From assembly GCA_907163375.1 (NCBI GenBank), contig CAJQUW010002202.1, positions 1-64,000 on the forward strand: a DNA stretch of 64,000 nt. Reading direction: 5' to 3'. Positions 1 through 11,793 of the stretch are shown in pieces; within the stretch, counting starts at the first letter, position 1, and the number at the start of each line of letters is the position of its first letter. The notes under the pieces are model-generated. The model ran no database searches. It was not told the DNA's origin and was given only the letters and a program-made list of their open reading frames with translations. Made by a program: the position numbers and the translations under genes. Source of the DNA: Prostheceraeus crozeri. Its lineage: Eukaryota; Platyhelminthes; Polycladida; Euryleptidae.

Positions 1-2077
1 GGGGGTATTGAATTTAAAACTGGTCTCTAATGATGTCTTAACTCTTCTACTACTGTAATCTTCCGATTTTGAAATTATTTTAATCTTTAATCTAAATTTA
101 AACACGTTACATTGTTGGCATTGCGTTAGTGTCTTCAATCCTACATAGAGTTGGTGTTTCGTCGCACACTCTCTTTTATCAATAGTAAATTCATATTACT
201 CCATCAATATGGTGAAAATTCTTTACTCCCCATTGCTTACAGCAATCTCATTTAAATCGAAATTTAATGTGGTTTGTTTCTGTAAATTTTTAGAATGTCT
301 CTAATGGTTTCTCTTTTTTATAAAGATACTAGGTTTCTATTATATTCCCGTAAATGAGAAATTAAAAACAACACATGGATATTTCAATATGTATATTTAC
401 AAAAATGCAACCACACAAGTCTACAATATTGATGTCCACACCGTGGACAAAGGAATTTCGTTCTCCAGTAATAAAAGAAAATAAATCAGTATACTATTCA
501 AACTTCCTTTAAAACAATAGGTTTATTAACATATAATATTACAAATTGCATTAACAAAATGTCCACACGTGGACAAGGAATTTTCGACCCGAATGGAGAC
601 TTAAAAATATTACCTCTAATAGTATAAATCGCTCAGATGAAATAATTTGTGATATAATTAAGCTCGCGTGATAAACGCGATTAATCATTATTAACCTAGA
701 TTTTAAACTTATTACCATATAGAAGACCCATTGGATCCAGAAGCCCACAAAGCAAGACACTAATGAAAATGCGGGTGTGATGAAGATTTCTCACACCAAA
801 TCATTCAACTGGAAGCTATCTACTCGCAGTGCAGTCATAGTTATAATGACAGTTCAGATTTTTCACTTGTCGTTTAGATTCAAGACTTGTCAGAGCTCTC
901 ATTTTCATCTGATGGGCATCCTTAACTGCGCACTTAAGTGTACCTCAATAAATGCTTTATTGCGCTGCATTTATTCACCATGCACAAATGGGTCAGCATC
1001 CTCCAAATTCTTGTGAAATAATGACATGAGTGGTCGAGAAAATCAGGATGAATTTCATCGAAGTCTATATCTGGAATAGCAGATTTAGTTTGATTCAAAG
1101 CTTTTCCCTTCACCACGTGCATATAGTTGATAATGCGAAACAATTCTAGACTTGAGATGCACAAAGGCTAAACTCGCTTTGAAATTATGCTTCTTTATCG
1201 ACATCGGTGGAGATAGAATTATCAATGATTGCCACATAAATTGAATTAGCGAATATTAAACGGGAACATTCACACAAATGAACATGACATGATCCAGTGA
1301 GCAATGAACGAGATGGCTATAACACATATTGGTAGACCGCGAACATATAGTGAAGGCCTACATACGATTTTTTGACAGGTGACGTCTTTGTGGCAGAGTG
1401 GCCATTTTGAAGTACTGGTCGTGTAGCAACATATGAATATTTTTTATTTATGTTCAACACGGTCTTTTGCATGCTGATAGACTTCGTATTATTTGAAAAT
1501 ATCTCCACTATAAGCAACCAAACGAGTGAAGAATCCTCACGGTAAGAACCCCAAATATCAACTTACAGTACAGCTCAGCATTCTATTCTTACAAATGGAA
1601 CACGCGAAACTCGTATATAATCTATCAAAACAGCCAAATACATGCAATTGAAATTATTTGCAGCAAAAGTCAGTTCTTCACGAAAAGTAGCTGACTGAAG
1701 ATATTGTTGTACATAAAGGTCATTGAGGACTTAAATTAACAGTTAAAATGTCAATAGATATGTTGATAAATATTCATGCTTGTTTTTGTGAATCATACTT
1801 AATCACGATTTTCTGCAGCGAGGAATTTAAGTATAGTTCGTTTAAAATGAATCTATGTATACTTGTATATCCTGAAAATGCTTCGCATAACATGTGTGCT
1901 TGATGTAATGTAAGCTAATCACGTTTGATTTCACTTGATGTAGACTGGATGCTTAGTGTTATGACAACGAAAGGTAAAGGGCGAATAGAAGAGACATCAA
2001 AATTTCAAAATAGCGAACTATGCAATGGTCGAGTGTTATGCTCGTATTGATATTTCATCTCAACATTTTTTTTAATC
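1..2077. other. AT-rich stretch without a recognisable gene
   Basis: Only short, unrelated open frames are present and none resembles a known protein. The one structured item is a pair of GTCCAC...GTGGAC motifs, listed separately. Confidence 0.6.
434..588. repeat. Two direct copies of a short inverted motif
   Basis: GTCCAC-ACC-GTGGAC at 434-448 and GTCCAC-AC-GTGGAC at 561-574 are each followed by a similar (A)AGGAATTT(T)CG tail. The 6-bp arms are perfect. They could be a protein-binding palindrome or the edges of a small repeat; the sequence does not decide. Confidence 0.4.
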
Positions 2078-2087
2078 GATTTCACCC

Positions 2088-2341
2088 ATAGAAATAAACT
2101 GTTTATTTGAAGTTCGCTAGAATGGAAATTGACTCAAGGTCGCGGCACATCCGCGGGAACTAAGTTGGGGCATGAGGAACCAATTAAAAGCTTCGATTTG
2201 CTCATGTGACTGATTCTAGCCCGATGATACAGACGTTGGCAGGTGCATCTAAGTGAAAATGCGTGCGATTTATGTGCCGTTATTGTGCATCGCATGAAGC
2301 TTAATTTCCATTCTAGAGGTTTTATTGTTGTCAATTTCTAT
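2088..2341 (+). mobile_element. Non-autonomous repeat (MITE-like) with 10-bp target duplication
   Basis: The element begins ATAGAAAT and ends ATTTCTAT, an 8-bp terminal inverted repeat. It is flanked on both sides by the identical 10-mer GATTTCACCC (2078-2087 and 2342-2351). Inside is a second inverted pair, CTAGAATGGAAATT (about 2120-2133) and AATTTCCATTCTAG (about 2307-2320). A related copy in inverse orientation lies at 5749-6101 and a third, partial one at about 62344-62475. It has no coding capacity. The long target duplication is not that of mariner elements, which duplicate TA; the parent family is unknown. Confidence 0.75.
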
Positions 2342-2419
2342 GATTTCACCCGACTACGGTAGAAGTTATAACACGTGCGTTCATTTTGCCTAACCATTTT
2401 TCATTTTGATGTCAGTAAA

Positions 2420-3467
2420 ATGCTTTCGCTGGAAGACCGAATAGAGGCAGTTGTTTTGATGATTAAGAATGACTGTTCGATAAAATTAGTGCAGCGGCAA
2501 TGGAGAAGACTTCATAATCAGAAGCCTCCAACAGATAAGACCCATAAACAAATTTATGAAAAATTCATTTCTACTGGAAGTGTAGAAGACTTACCAAGAA
2601 CAGGTAGACCGTCCATTGATGAAGATCAAACTGAGCAAATCCGCGATTTCTCTCCAGAAGCAGGCCACGAGCTCAGTACGTGCAGCCTCCACTGATCTCG
2701 AAATGCCAAGAGAGACTTTACGAAGAACATTGCGACATGTCGTTGGAATGCAGGCATTCCACTACACTGTGGTTCAACAGTTGTTGCCAGAAGATCATTT
2801 GCACAGATTGGAATTTTGTCAACTGATGTTGAGTAAATTGGAAGCTGATCCAACGTTTAAGAATTCCCTTTGTTTTTCTGATGAGGCTACATTCCATTTG
2901 AATACGATAGTGAATAGACACATCAGCATCATCTGGGGTTATGAAAACCCCAAATGAATTTATGAACTTCCAATTAAGTCACCTGGAGAAGTAGTTTGGG
3001 CAGCAATGTTCCACGACAGAATCATCGGGCCGTACTTCTTCAATGAGCAGACAGTGAAACAACAAAATTACCTGGAAATGTTGAAGTCATTTTTCATTCC
3101 ACACCTGAGAAGAATCCGAAGGTTGAGAACCACATGTTTTCAACAGGATGGTGCGCCTTCTCACTGGGGCCTTGAGGTGAGGGGCTTTCTCGATGAACAA
3201 TTTCGTGGGAACTGGATTGGACGATCAGGGCCAATTTCGTGGCCTCCACGAAGTCCTGACATTACGCCTCTCGACGACTACTTGTGGGGAAAAGTCAAAG
3301 AGGATGTCTTTTCAAGGAAACCACAAAACATTGATCAAATGAAAGAATTCATTTCTGAATCTGTCAACAACATTTCCCAGGTGGAGATCGAAGCAACCTT
3401 TGAAAACTTGTTCAAAAGATTCAACCGGTGCATCCAGGCTGGTGGAGGACATTTCCAGCAATTGTGA
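2420..3467 (+). pseudogene. DD41D mariner-type transposase, broken
   Basis: Transposase of the Tc1/mariner superfamily, about 349 codons from ATG 2420. The N-terminal part is a helix-turn-helix region with the linker PRTGRPS. The catalytic part has FSDEATFHLN (first Asp), QQDGAPSH (second Asp) and SPDITPLD (third Asp). I count 41 residues between the second and third Asp, the DD41D pattern. There are two lesions: a frameshift near 2660 and a TGA at 2955-2957 with the same frame resuming after it. It is related to, but clearly diverged from, the copy at 38069-39115. The right terminal repeat is visible, but no matching left one was found, so the 5' end is probably lost. Confidence 0.9.
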
Positions 3468-3787
3468 TTGCTTACATCATTTTTTATAGCAATAAAATGG
3501 CATTTAGATTTGGCATTTGTTTTCTTTTGTGTTCTCCTACTGAGGCTATAGGATGATGAATAATTTTTAGCAATTTGCATCTAGTTATTGCATTTGATTA
3601 ATTGATCACTGATTTAATTCATCTAGCAACAAAAAAGTTAAGTAACTTTGTTACTTGTTGTATCAAAATTAAAAACCAAAAATCCCACAGCATTTGTTAG
3701 TAATAAAATTTTACGATACTATGTATCAAATTACATGTGTTTTTCTGAAATGCAAATACTTTATGATGCGTTTATAGCGATTTAAAA

Positions 3788-3818
3788 TCCCGGAGGGACT
3801 TTTGGGTCACCCTGTATA
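3788..3818 (+). repeat. Right terminal inverted repeat of the 2.4-kb mariner
   Basis: The stretch contains GGGACTTTTGGGTCACCCTG followed by TA, typical of mariner ends (reverse complement CAGGGTGACCCAAAAGTCCC). LINE sequence resumes directly after the TA, so the mariner probably inserted into the LINE that follows. Confidence 0.7.
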
Positions 3819-6460
3819 TTCTGATGATACAAGATGCCTAAGAAGAAAATATAAACAAAATGTTGATGCATACAAGACTGATCAAAGCGAACTAAATCTA
3901 AGCTTACTATTACAATCAAAAGGGAACTTGGCAAAAATGTTTAAAGAAAAAAGAGAAACCTGCAGAGAATAAAGCTAAATGAACTACAAATAGCAAAAGC
4001 GAATAAAGACGTGAAAAAGTATTGGGAATTACTTGATAAAAATAAGCCGAAGAAAAATTCCAAACAAAAAACTGCTTTAAATGCTGAAATATTTAAAGAA
4101 AATATGAAGAAAAGAGATAATGAAATTAAAATAGTAAACGACAAACGAATAACAAGCGACATTGTAAATCAAATTATTCCAAATAGAAATGACGATGAGT
4201 TAAACAAAAATTTCACGATAGCTGAAGTTGAAAATGCAATCAAATATTCAAAGAACTCTAAATCCACTGGCCCAGATGAAATGGTATACGAAATGTTGAA
4301 GAATGACCAGAACCAAACACAAAAATTTATATACTCTATTCAATCAAATAATGAGCGAGGGTAATGTTCCTTGGCACTCCAGTTGGATCACCCCATTTTC
4401 AAGGGTGATAAAAATGATTCAAACTCTTGCAGATGTATTAATCTATCTTCCTATATTGAAAAGCTGTTGACAAGAATGTTAAATGATAGGCTAAACGATT
4501 GAATTGATAAATTTGAAATATTGCACGAATCACAAACTGGCTTTAGAAAAGGACATTCAACGATTGACAATATCTGGGTGCTAAAAGAAATTATTCAAAT
4601 ATATAAGAATGATAATAAGACACTATACACATGCTTTGTCGATCTCTCGAAAGCATTTGACACTGTTCAAAAAAGTAGATTAATAAATAAGTTGAGGTAT
4701 ATCATACCTAACGGTAATTTTTTTTGTCATTAATAGAAAATATTATAAATAACAAAAGATATAAAATTCTTTTTAATGGAGAAGAAAGTGAAGAACTCCA
4801 ACTAAATTGTGGCATTCCACAAGGAGATAGCTTATCGCCAACCTTATTTTGCATATGTATGAACGACTTTCTAATTGAAGTTAATGAAAATATTAGCGAA
4901 TTCGATCCAGCAAAAATAACGAATATAAATTAAGCAGCACTTATATATGCCGATGATATATTGTTACTCAGCGAATCACAAGTTGGTATTGTCGAACAGA
5001 TTAAATTTCTCCATGAATTTTGTGGAAACAAAAGCTTAAAAGTAAATTATAATAAAACTAAAATAATGATATTTAATGGAAAAAATAAATATGAAAAGCT
5101 AATTTTAGATGATGGCAATATGTCCCCAATTGCTGTGGTAGATGCATATAGATATTTAGGTGTTTCGATTGCAAAAACTGATAGAATGCATATCGAAGAA
5201 TTAACGAAAAGAGGAAGAGCATCTTCATATGTAACTGCCAAAACTTTGAAAGAATTTAACACAGATGATGGTAGAATCTTAACGGAAGCACTAGAAATGC
5301 TAACTATATCGAGAATGAGATACGGCAGTGAAATGTTTTTAGATAGAAATATAAACGACTTAAATCGTGTGATTATGCAATTTTACAAAAGATATTACCA
5401 TTTACGCATAACAACACCTAATTACTGTATTATCGGTGACTTTGGTGCTAAACCAATAGAAATTATTTTTATAAATCAGCTTTGAATTACTTTCTTAGAC
5501 TAAATATGAACTATGAAAAGAGACTAATCACACGATTATTCAGAACCATCAATAAAAATACAAACAAAAAATCATTTCGCAATATGGTGCAGCAGAATAT
5601 ATAAGTTAGTTCATAAAATTGATCTAAAAAATATACAGAGCGGGGAATACAGTAGAAAGTCCCAAAAGATAATTGACAATGCATTGATTGAATATTTCAG
5701 GAGAGAGTGGATCGACAACGCTAAGCATAGTGTTAAAGGATTAAGACCTCAGCTACACTGCGAGCTTTTCCAAGCGTTTCCGAGCAAAGCGTTTTGGAGC
5801 AAATATAAAGTCACCATTACAGCAGTTGTACACTGTCACACTGCGAGCAATGCAAACCACAGCGATTGATAGCTTGCAGAGATACGTTTGCTCGCGTTTG
5901 CTCGGGACGCTCATGTTTGCTTTGCTTTCAGTGTGGCTGAGGCCGCTTGTCAACGGCTGTATGATTGGGTTAGAATCAGTCACATGTGTGATTCTAAGCT
6001 TTTCATTGGTGGTTCATGCCCCAACTTAGTTCCCCCGGATGTGCCGCGACCTTGAGTCAATTTCCATTCTAGTCAACTTCAGATAAACAGTTTATTTCTA
6101 TGATTAAAACCATATCTAGCAATAATTAACAGCAGAAATAAAATCAGTAGCGTCATCAAATTAAGAACTGGCAATCAGACTCTTGCAGCAGAAGTTGGAG
6201 CATATCAAAATCGTAGTACTTATAAAGACTGTATTTGTAAATTCTTTGACTTGAATGAGACTGAAGATATCTTTCATTTCATTGTTGAATGTCCATGCTA
6301 TAACGATGAAAGAGATGCACTGATTCCGGACTTGAGAGGCATAACACGATAAGATTTCTATGTCTACATGGATGCATTAACAACAGGAAAAATCAGATAA
6401 GTAGACGAATATATTGACAGAGCAATAGACATCAGAAATCATAGATAGCGGAGTGTAAAA
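3819..6460 (+). pseudogene. LINE remnant 1: reverse transcriptase and C-terminal domain
   Basis: Non-LTR retrotransposon pol fragment in several frames. Recognisable pieces are SKNSKSTGPDEM before the RT (about 4255), SQTGFRKGHSTIDNIW (about 4530), CFVDLSKAFDTVQK (about 4635), CGIPQGDSLSPTLF (about 4810) and YADDILLLSES with the catalytic Asp pair (about 4945). RYLGVSIAKTDR and the LTISRMRYG region follow, then a cysteine-containing C-terminal part at 6150-6420 similar to the one in LINE 2. Several stops and frameshifts are present, including a TAA at 4930-4932 just before YADD. No endonuclease part is seen. The insertion at 5749-6101 splits it. LINE 2 is clearly the same family, with matching motifs throughout. 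The clade is not resolved. Confidence 0.85.
5749..6101 (-). mobile_element. Nested copy of the 2.1-kb repeat inside LINE 1
   Basis: This interrupts the LINE coding sequence. Both sides carry near-identical 10-mers, GATTAAGACC (5739-5748) and GATTAAAACC (6102-6111), read as a target duplication. The right half (about 5943-6101) matches 2088-2220 in reverse orientation, including the CTAG-bounded segment and the terminal ATTTCTAT. The left half (5747-5942) is different and is bounded by its own inverted repeat, CCTCAGCTACACTG / CAGTGTGGCTGAGG. The copy is therefore a chimera or carries a second small element. Confidence 0.7.
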
Positions 6461-6659
6461 TAATTGACATCTACAATTATCAAACTCCCTTCCTATCTCC
6501 ACTATGTTGAACTATGCGTTCTACATTTTCTAATGTAGAACGGAATTTCTATGAATCAAAATACATGTAATCCAATGGGCTACCGTGCTACATTTTTTTA
6601 CCCTACAATGCACCCAAATTGCAAGTAAGCTTAGATGATATCTTGGGTATAGATAATAT

Positions 6660-7383
6660 AGTCCGGCAGCCAGAACGAGTTTCTGCAGGGAACGAGGCCG
6701 AAAGTGAGACTTTCACAGAATGATGTACACCCTATGCCTACTACGAAGCGGCACGTCTGCCGAGTTCTAGTGAGTTCCTCTTCTTGTCAGACAGGATCAA
6801 AGAAAACACATGTAAATCCAATGGGACGCAGAATGCATTTTTTCGCTAAAATGAAATTTTCTATGTTTTCTCTGATTAAACGAAAAGTACTAAGCCCAGA
6901 GTCATAACTTTTGACATGCAATGTCTTCAGGTCATTTCCTATTATATGCATGTGCTTTTATCATGCATCTAATCGGCAATGTATGTAAGAATGAGGTTGA
7001 ATGTGGATAAAGTTGCTCAAAATGTTTGTGTTTGCCGACATTAAGAGGCTTGCCAAATCTAAATGCGTTTAGCTATATAGACAGGGGTGTATGAAAATGA
7101 AAGGAAATGACCTGAAGACATTCCATGCCAAAAATTATGACTCTGGGCTTAGTACTTTTCCTTTAATCAGAGAAAACATAGAAAATTTCATTTTAGCCAT
7201 AAACTGCAATCTGCGTCCCATTGGATTGACATGCGTTTTTCTTTGATCCTGTCTGACAAGAAGAGGAACTCACTAGGACTCGGCAGATGTGCAGATTCGT
7301 AGTACCCAAAGGGTGTACATCATTCTGTGAAAGTCTCACTTTCGGCCTCGTTCCCTGCAGAAACTCGTTCTGGCTGCCGGACT
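6660..7383. mobile_element. Foldback element with about 280-bp inverted arms
   Basis: The left arm (6660-6940) starts AGTCCGGCAGCCAGAACGAG and the right arm (7102-7383) ends with its reverse complement. The arms match over almost their whole length, with scattered mismatches and small gaps. The loop (about 6941-7101) is unrelated, AT-rich and non-coding. No transposase is encoded, so this looks like a non-autonomous foldback transposon. Confidence 0.85.
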
Positions 7384-7642
7384 AATAAGGCTACACCTCA
7401 TGCAAATGCCAGTTAAATATCGGTTCACTTGAAATTCAAATGAAGGAAATGCACATAGAAGTAGATAATAGTACTTTCTATGGTATTGTTAATTTCTATG
7501 GAAATGCATGACATCAATATTGGATAGGCTATCTACTAGGACTTTGGATGCCATGGAAAGCCAACCACGTTTGTGTTCTTAGCAGATTGTCTATATCGTC
7601 ACTGGTCCATAGAGTTCATTGACATTTCTTGATCGTTTGATA

Positions 7643-7750
7643 ATAGTGATATAACTACTCCATCTGTACTACCATAGAAAGATGTAGCACTCGGCTTCGC
7701 CTCGTGCTACATTTTCTGTGGTAGTACAGATGTCGTAGTTATATCACTAT
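7643..7750. repeat. Near-perfect 108-bp palindrome
   Basis: Arms of about 48 bp, TAGTGATATAACTAC... and ...GTAGTTATATCACTA, surround the core CACTCGGCTTCGCCTCGTG. It would form a long hairpin in single strand or RNA. A piece resembling the end of the 2.1-kb repeat family (TTTCTATGGTATTGTTAATTT) lies just upstream at about 7480-7501. Probably a small MITE. Confidence 0.75.
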
Positions 7751-8650
7751 AATGGACTATCATGTTTATGTCTGAAACAATATTAACGAAAAGATGGCAA
7801 TATAATTGTATAGATATCTGTGCTGATTCAAACCAAGAGTAGACCAAATAAATCAATAACTTAGTGATCAGAAAAGGAACAGATATCTACAAACATCTGC
7901 TATAGATAAAAGCATTGAGAAGCTGCATTGTCACAAAATGCTGAGAAATATTCACTGACAGAATCAAAAGAATGGAAGAAGGCATGCACTACCTTTCACT
8001 CGCTAAAATCGCATATCGGAGGACGGACGTTACAAGTGGTTGCTTATTTAACTGAATCATATTTCAACTCGTTTCAGGTATGTACTAAATATTGTTGATT
8101 GAAATCACAGTTTCAAATTATGTTAATATATAATCCGTTCCTCCGATCAAATAATAGGAATTATTAACCTGCTTCGGAGTGTGATGTGCAAATAAAATCA
8201 TTAAGTTAAATACAATGGAAACTAAAATGCGATGTGAACATAATCAATAATAACATGTATTGATGCATGCTTCGTCTCCTCTCCTCCACATTGTGCCACA
8301 TTCGCACCGAATCACCCATATAGATTTTTCGTCATTGTGTGCTCTATAACATTGTGCTCAGTTAGTTCAGACATTCATCTCATCGATCTCATCGAAGACA
8401 GTCATCATGGTGCAGTGTGATTTTATGTCATTTCATTCTCATCCCTTGTCATCTTTTCATTCATCCTTACGCCGCTTAATAAGTACGTATTTACTTTATG
8501 TAAATTTATCCATGTTTGACCCACAAGATGGGCAATAAACCATTTTGAATTTAGAGAGAGAGAGAGAGCTATTCACTCCACTATTAAAAGAAAGAACATA
8601 CTTGGCAGAAAGTTCAAGGAGGTTCTATATTCCTGAAGGAAAGTTCAAAG
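7751..8650. other. No gene seen; short (GA)n tract
   Basis: AT-rich sequence without a recognisable reading frame. A (GA)8 microsatellite lies at 8553-8568, just before LINE 2. Confidence 0.5.
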
Positions 8651-11600
8651 ATGGCTGATATCACCAAAATAATATCTGAAAATGGCAACCGTATCATAAT
8701 GAAATTATCGAATGACAACTGGAAGAATATAAATGACATATACCTCATCATATGCTATCGAGGTAACCGTGAATCTAAACATGCTGACCAAAACTACTTA
8801 AGCAGAATAAAAAATTATATAACATATTATAGAATAAAGAATATAATTATGATTGGTGACATGAACGGCGGAGTCGGTGCGATTAATAATGACGATTTCT
8901 TAAGGATGCCACCAAGAATATCAGATGACAAAACAATCAACAAATTTGGTAAAGAATTTTGTAATGACTTTTGTAAGACTTTTGTAATGATACCTCACTT
9001 GTAATAGCTAATGGAAGATTTGAAGAAGGAAAATTTACTTATCATAAAACTCATAACGATGATGTTCATAAATCAGTCATTGATTATCTAATGATCTCAG
9101 AATCTATCATACCAAGAATAAATGCCTTCGAAATAATGGAACCAAGATCATGCTCCATTTCGCCAGATCATACAGATCATGCTCCATTTCGCATAGAAAT
9201 TAATGTTGAGGAAAAAATACCATTCAGTTTAAAAGTCAACACTCGTATTCCACACAAAAATCGAGTTAAAAGATCTAAACCTTTTAAATGGACCCCTGAT
9301 TGTGAAAATGAATTCAATTTCTCAAATTTTCGAAAACAATGCAATCAATTGCTACAAGAGATAAAAGAGAACGACTTAACAGAGAAAGATGTCTATGATA
9401 AGCTTATCATTAACACTACGAAAGCAACTCAAACAATAAGAAAAATGATCAATAAACTGTCTATACTATGGGAACCAGACAACTAAGACAAAAATGTAAG
9501 ATAGCTGTCGAAGAATGAAAAAAAATAAAACAGAAGAAAGTTTAACTTCATTACTAAAGACAAAAAATATCTGAATAAAGAGATCAAGAAAAAAAAGACT
9601 TACAAACAGCGAAATTGAAGGATTTAAAAGACGCAAAAATGAGGAACTACAGCAAGAAATTTTGGCAGTTAATGAACAATCACAAACAAATTGAAAGAAA
9701 ACTGAACGATACAACTTTATCCATGATGCAGTTTAAAAATGAAATAATAAATCGAGATATGAAACTAACGGACAAGAACGACAAAGATATGAACTATGTT
9801 ACGACAGACGTTCCAACAAAATGCGATATGATGGAAAAAGATGAATCTTTAATAATCCAATAGCTTCTAATGAAATTATAGACGCATTGAAAAGTATGAA
9901 AAATTCAAAATCCAGTGGTCCTGACGGTTTTGTATACGAAATACTAAAGAAAAATTTAGATGATACAACAGAAATAGTCGAAATGCTATTCAATGAAATT
10001 TTAGATAATGAAAACATTCCTTAGAGCATCAGTTGGAGTACACCTTTATTCAAGAAAGTTGACAAAAATGATACTGATTCATGCGGATTCATCAACTTGT
10101 CATCATGTTTTGAAAAGCTCTTAACAAAAATCTTTAACAACCGATTGAATCAATGGATCGATAAATATGGACTACTCCATCAATCGCAGATAGGCTTCAG
10201 GAAAGATAATTTTACCATTGATTGCATATGGATCCTTAAAGAAATTATCAGAATACACAAAAACAATAAGACAACTTTATATCTTTGTTTCATCGATCTA
10301 TCGAAGAAGGTCTTTGACAGTATTCCAAAGAAAAGATTAATCTCAAAACTCAGTAAAATAATTGTAAAAGGGAAATTTCTATCTCTACTGCAACATATTC
10401 TTCTGAACAAAGGCTATAAAATTTTATTCAATGGTGAAGAAAGCGATGTCTTTCAACTAAAAAATGGTATACCACAGGGAGATAGCTTGTCACCTACGTT
10501 GTTTTGTCTTCACATCAACGACCTCCTCTTAAATTTGGAAAGAAATTCGGACATAACAGACCCGATAGAAATTATGGACATTAAGTTAGCATCCATTATT
10601 TATGCAGACGATATATTACTAATGAGCACTTTTAAAGCAGGAATAATCCAGCAAATAAAAGTTGTAGAGTTATTGCAATGAAAATTGTTTGAGTATCAAC
10701 TTTGATAAAACTAGAATTATGGTATATAATGATAAAAACAACTACATTCATGTTGAAATCAATATAAATGGAAGCACTACAGAAATTGAAATAGTGAACG
10801 AATATAAATACCTCGGAATCTTCTTCTCAAAAAGTGATCGAAAACATATAGAAGAATTAACATATAGAAGATTCATGGAAAAATCTCGGCCTGTATTAAC
10901 CGGAAAAACCGTAAAGAATTTTGGATACATAGACGGAGATATTCTTGTAAATGCATTCGAGATGTTAACTATTTCAAAAATGAAATACGGCGCAGAATTT
11001 TATTTCGATCGAAATGTAAAAGATCTCAATAAAATCCAAGCGCAGTTTTAATAAAATTTTTATCATTCGAAACGTACAACAGCAAATTATTACATAATAG
11101 GGGAATTTGGAATTAGACCCATAGAATTTCATTTCTACAAAGCAGCATTAAATTATTGGACGAAATTGAATTATATGAACGAAACATCACCTGTAAAAAA
11201 GATATTCAACATTATTAAAACTGACGTGGAGAATCCTTCATTTTGTAATACTTGGATATTTCGTAAAAATAAATTGATTAAAAAGCTGTCTAACTGATAT
11301 ACATCAAAACATAAATTCTAGTTCATTAAAATATTTGAAAAAGACAATTAATATTAAATTAGCGGAATATTTCAGACAGCAATGGATAGATATTACTAAA
11401 GATAGCAACAAAAGTTTAAATTATTTAGAATTGTGTCGTTTTGAATGTAATAGAAAAAGTTACTTGAATATAACAAACGACAAAAAAATAATTTCAACAA
11501 TGCTGAAAATAAGAACAGGTAATCATCAATTAATCTCTGAAACTGGAAGATATAACGACCGGAAGACATACGACGAATGCATTTGCAAGAATTGTAATGA

Positions 11601-11793
11601 CAATGAAATTGAACATCTGTTTCATTACTTTTGCTCTCGTTCAAAATACACGGATATAAGAAATTCAATCATTCCTTTTATGAAAACAAATATAAAATCA
11701 CAGTTTTGTCATATTATGGACACTTTAAAACAGAGAGAATTGAAATTACTTGTGAAATATATTGACCAAGCAAATGAAATTGGAATAGATTGA
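8651..11793 (+). pseudogene. LINE remnant 2: endonuclease, reverse transcriptase, C-terminal domain
   Basis: A longer member of the family at 3.8-6.5 kb. An apurinic-type endonuclease is partly visible: IIMIGDMNGGVG (about 8840), an IDYLMIS segment (about 9080) and the SDH-type motif as SPDHTDHAPF (about 9165). A 30-bp tandem duplication of GATCATGCTCCATTTCGC (9147 and 9177) sits in that motif. The RT part has SSGPDGFVYE (about 9915), QIGFRKDNFTID (about 10185), CFIDLSKKVFDSI (10288), NGIPQGDSLSPTLF (about 10460) and YADDILLMS (about 10600). Near 11570-11630 the C-terminus has a Cys/His cluster (CICKNC ... HLFHYFC). There are multiple frameshifts and stops. It is inactive. Confidence 0.88.

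Noticed and set aside
2134-2334. Small minus-strand protein
   Set aside because: It lies wholly inside the MITE-like repeat and matches no protein.
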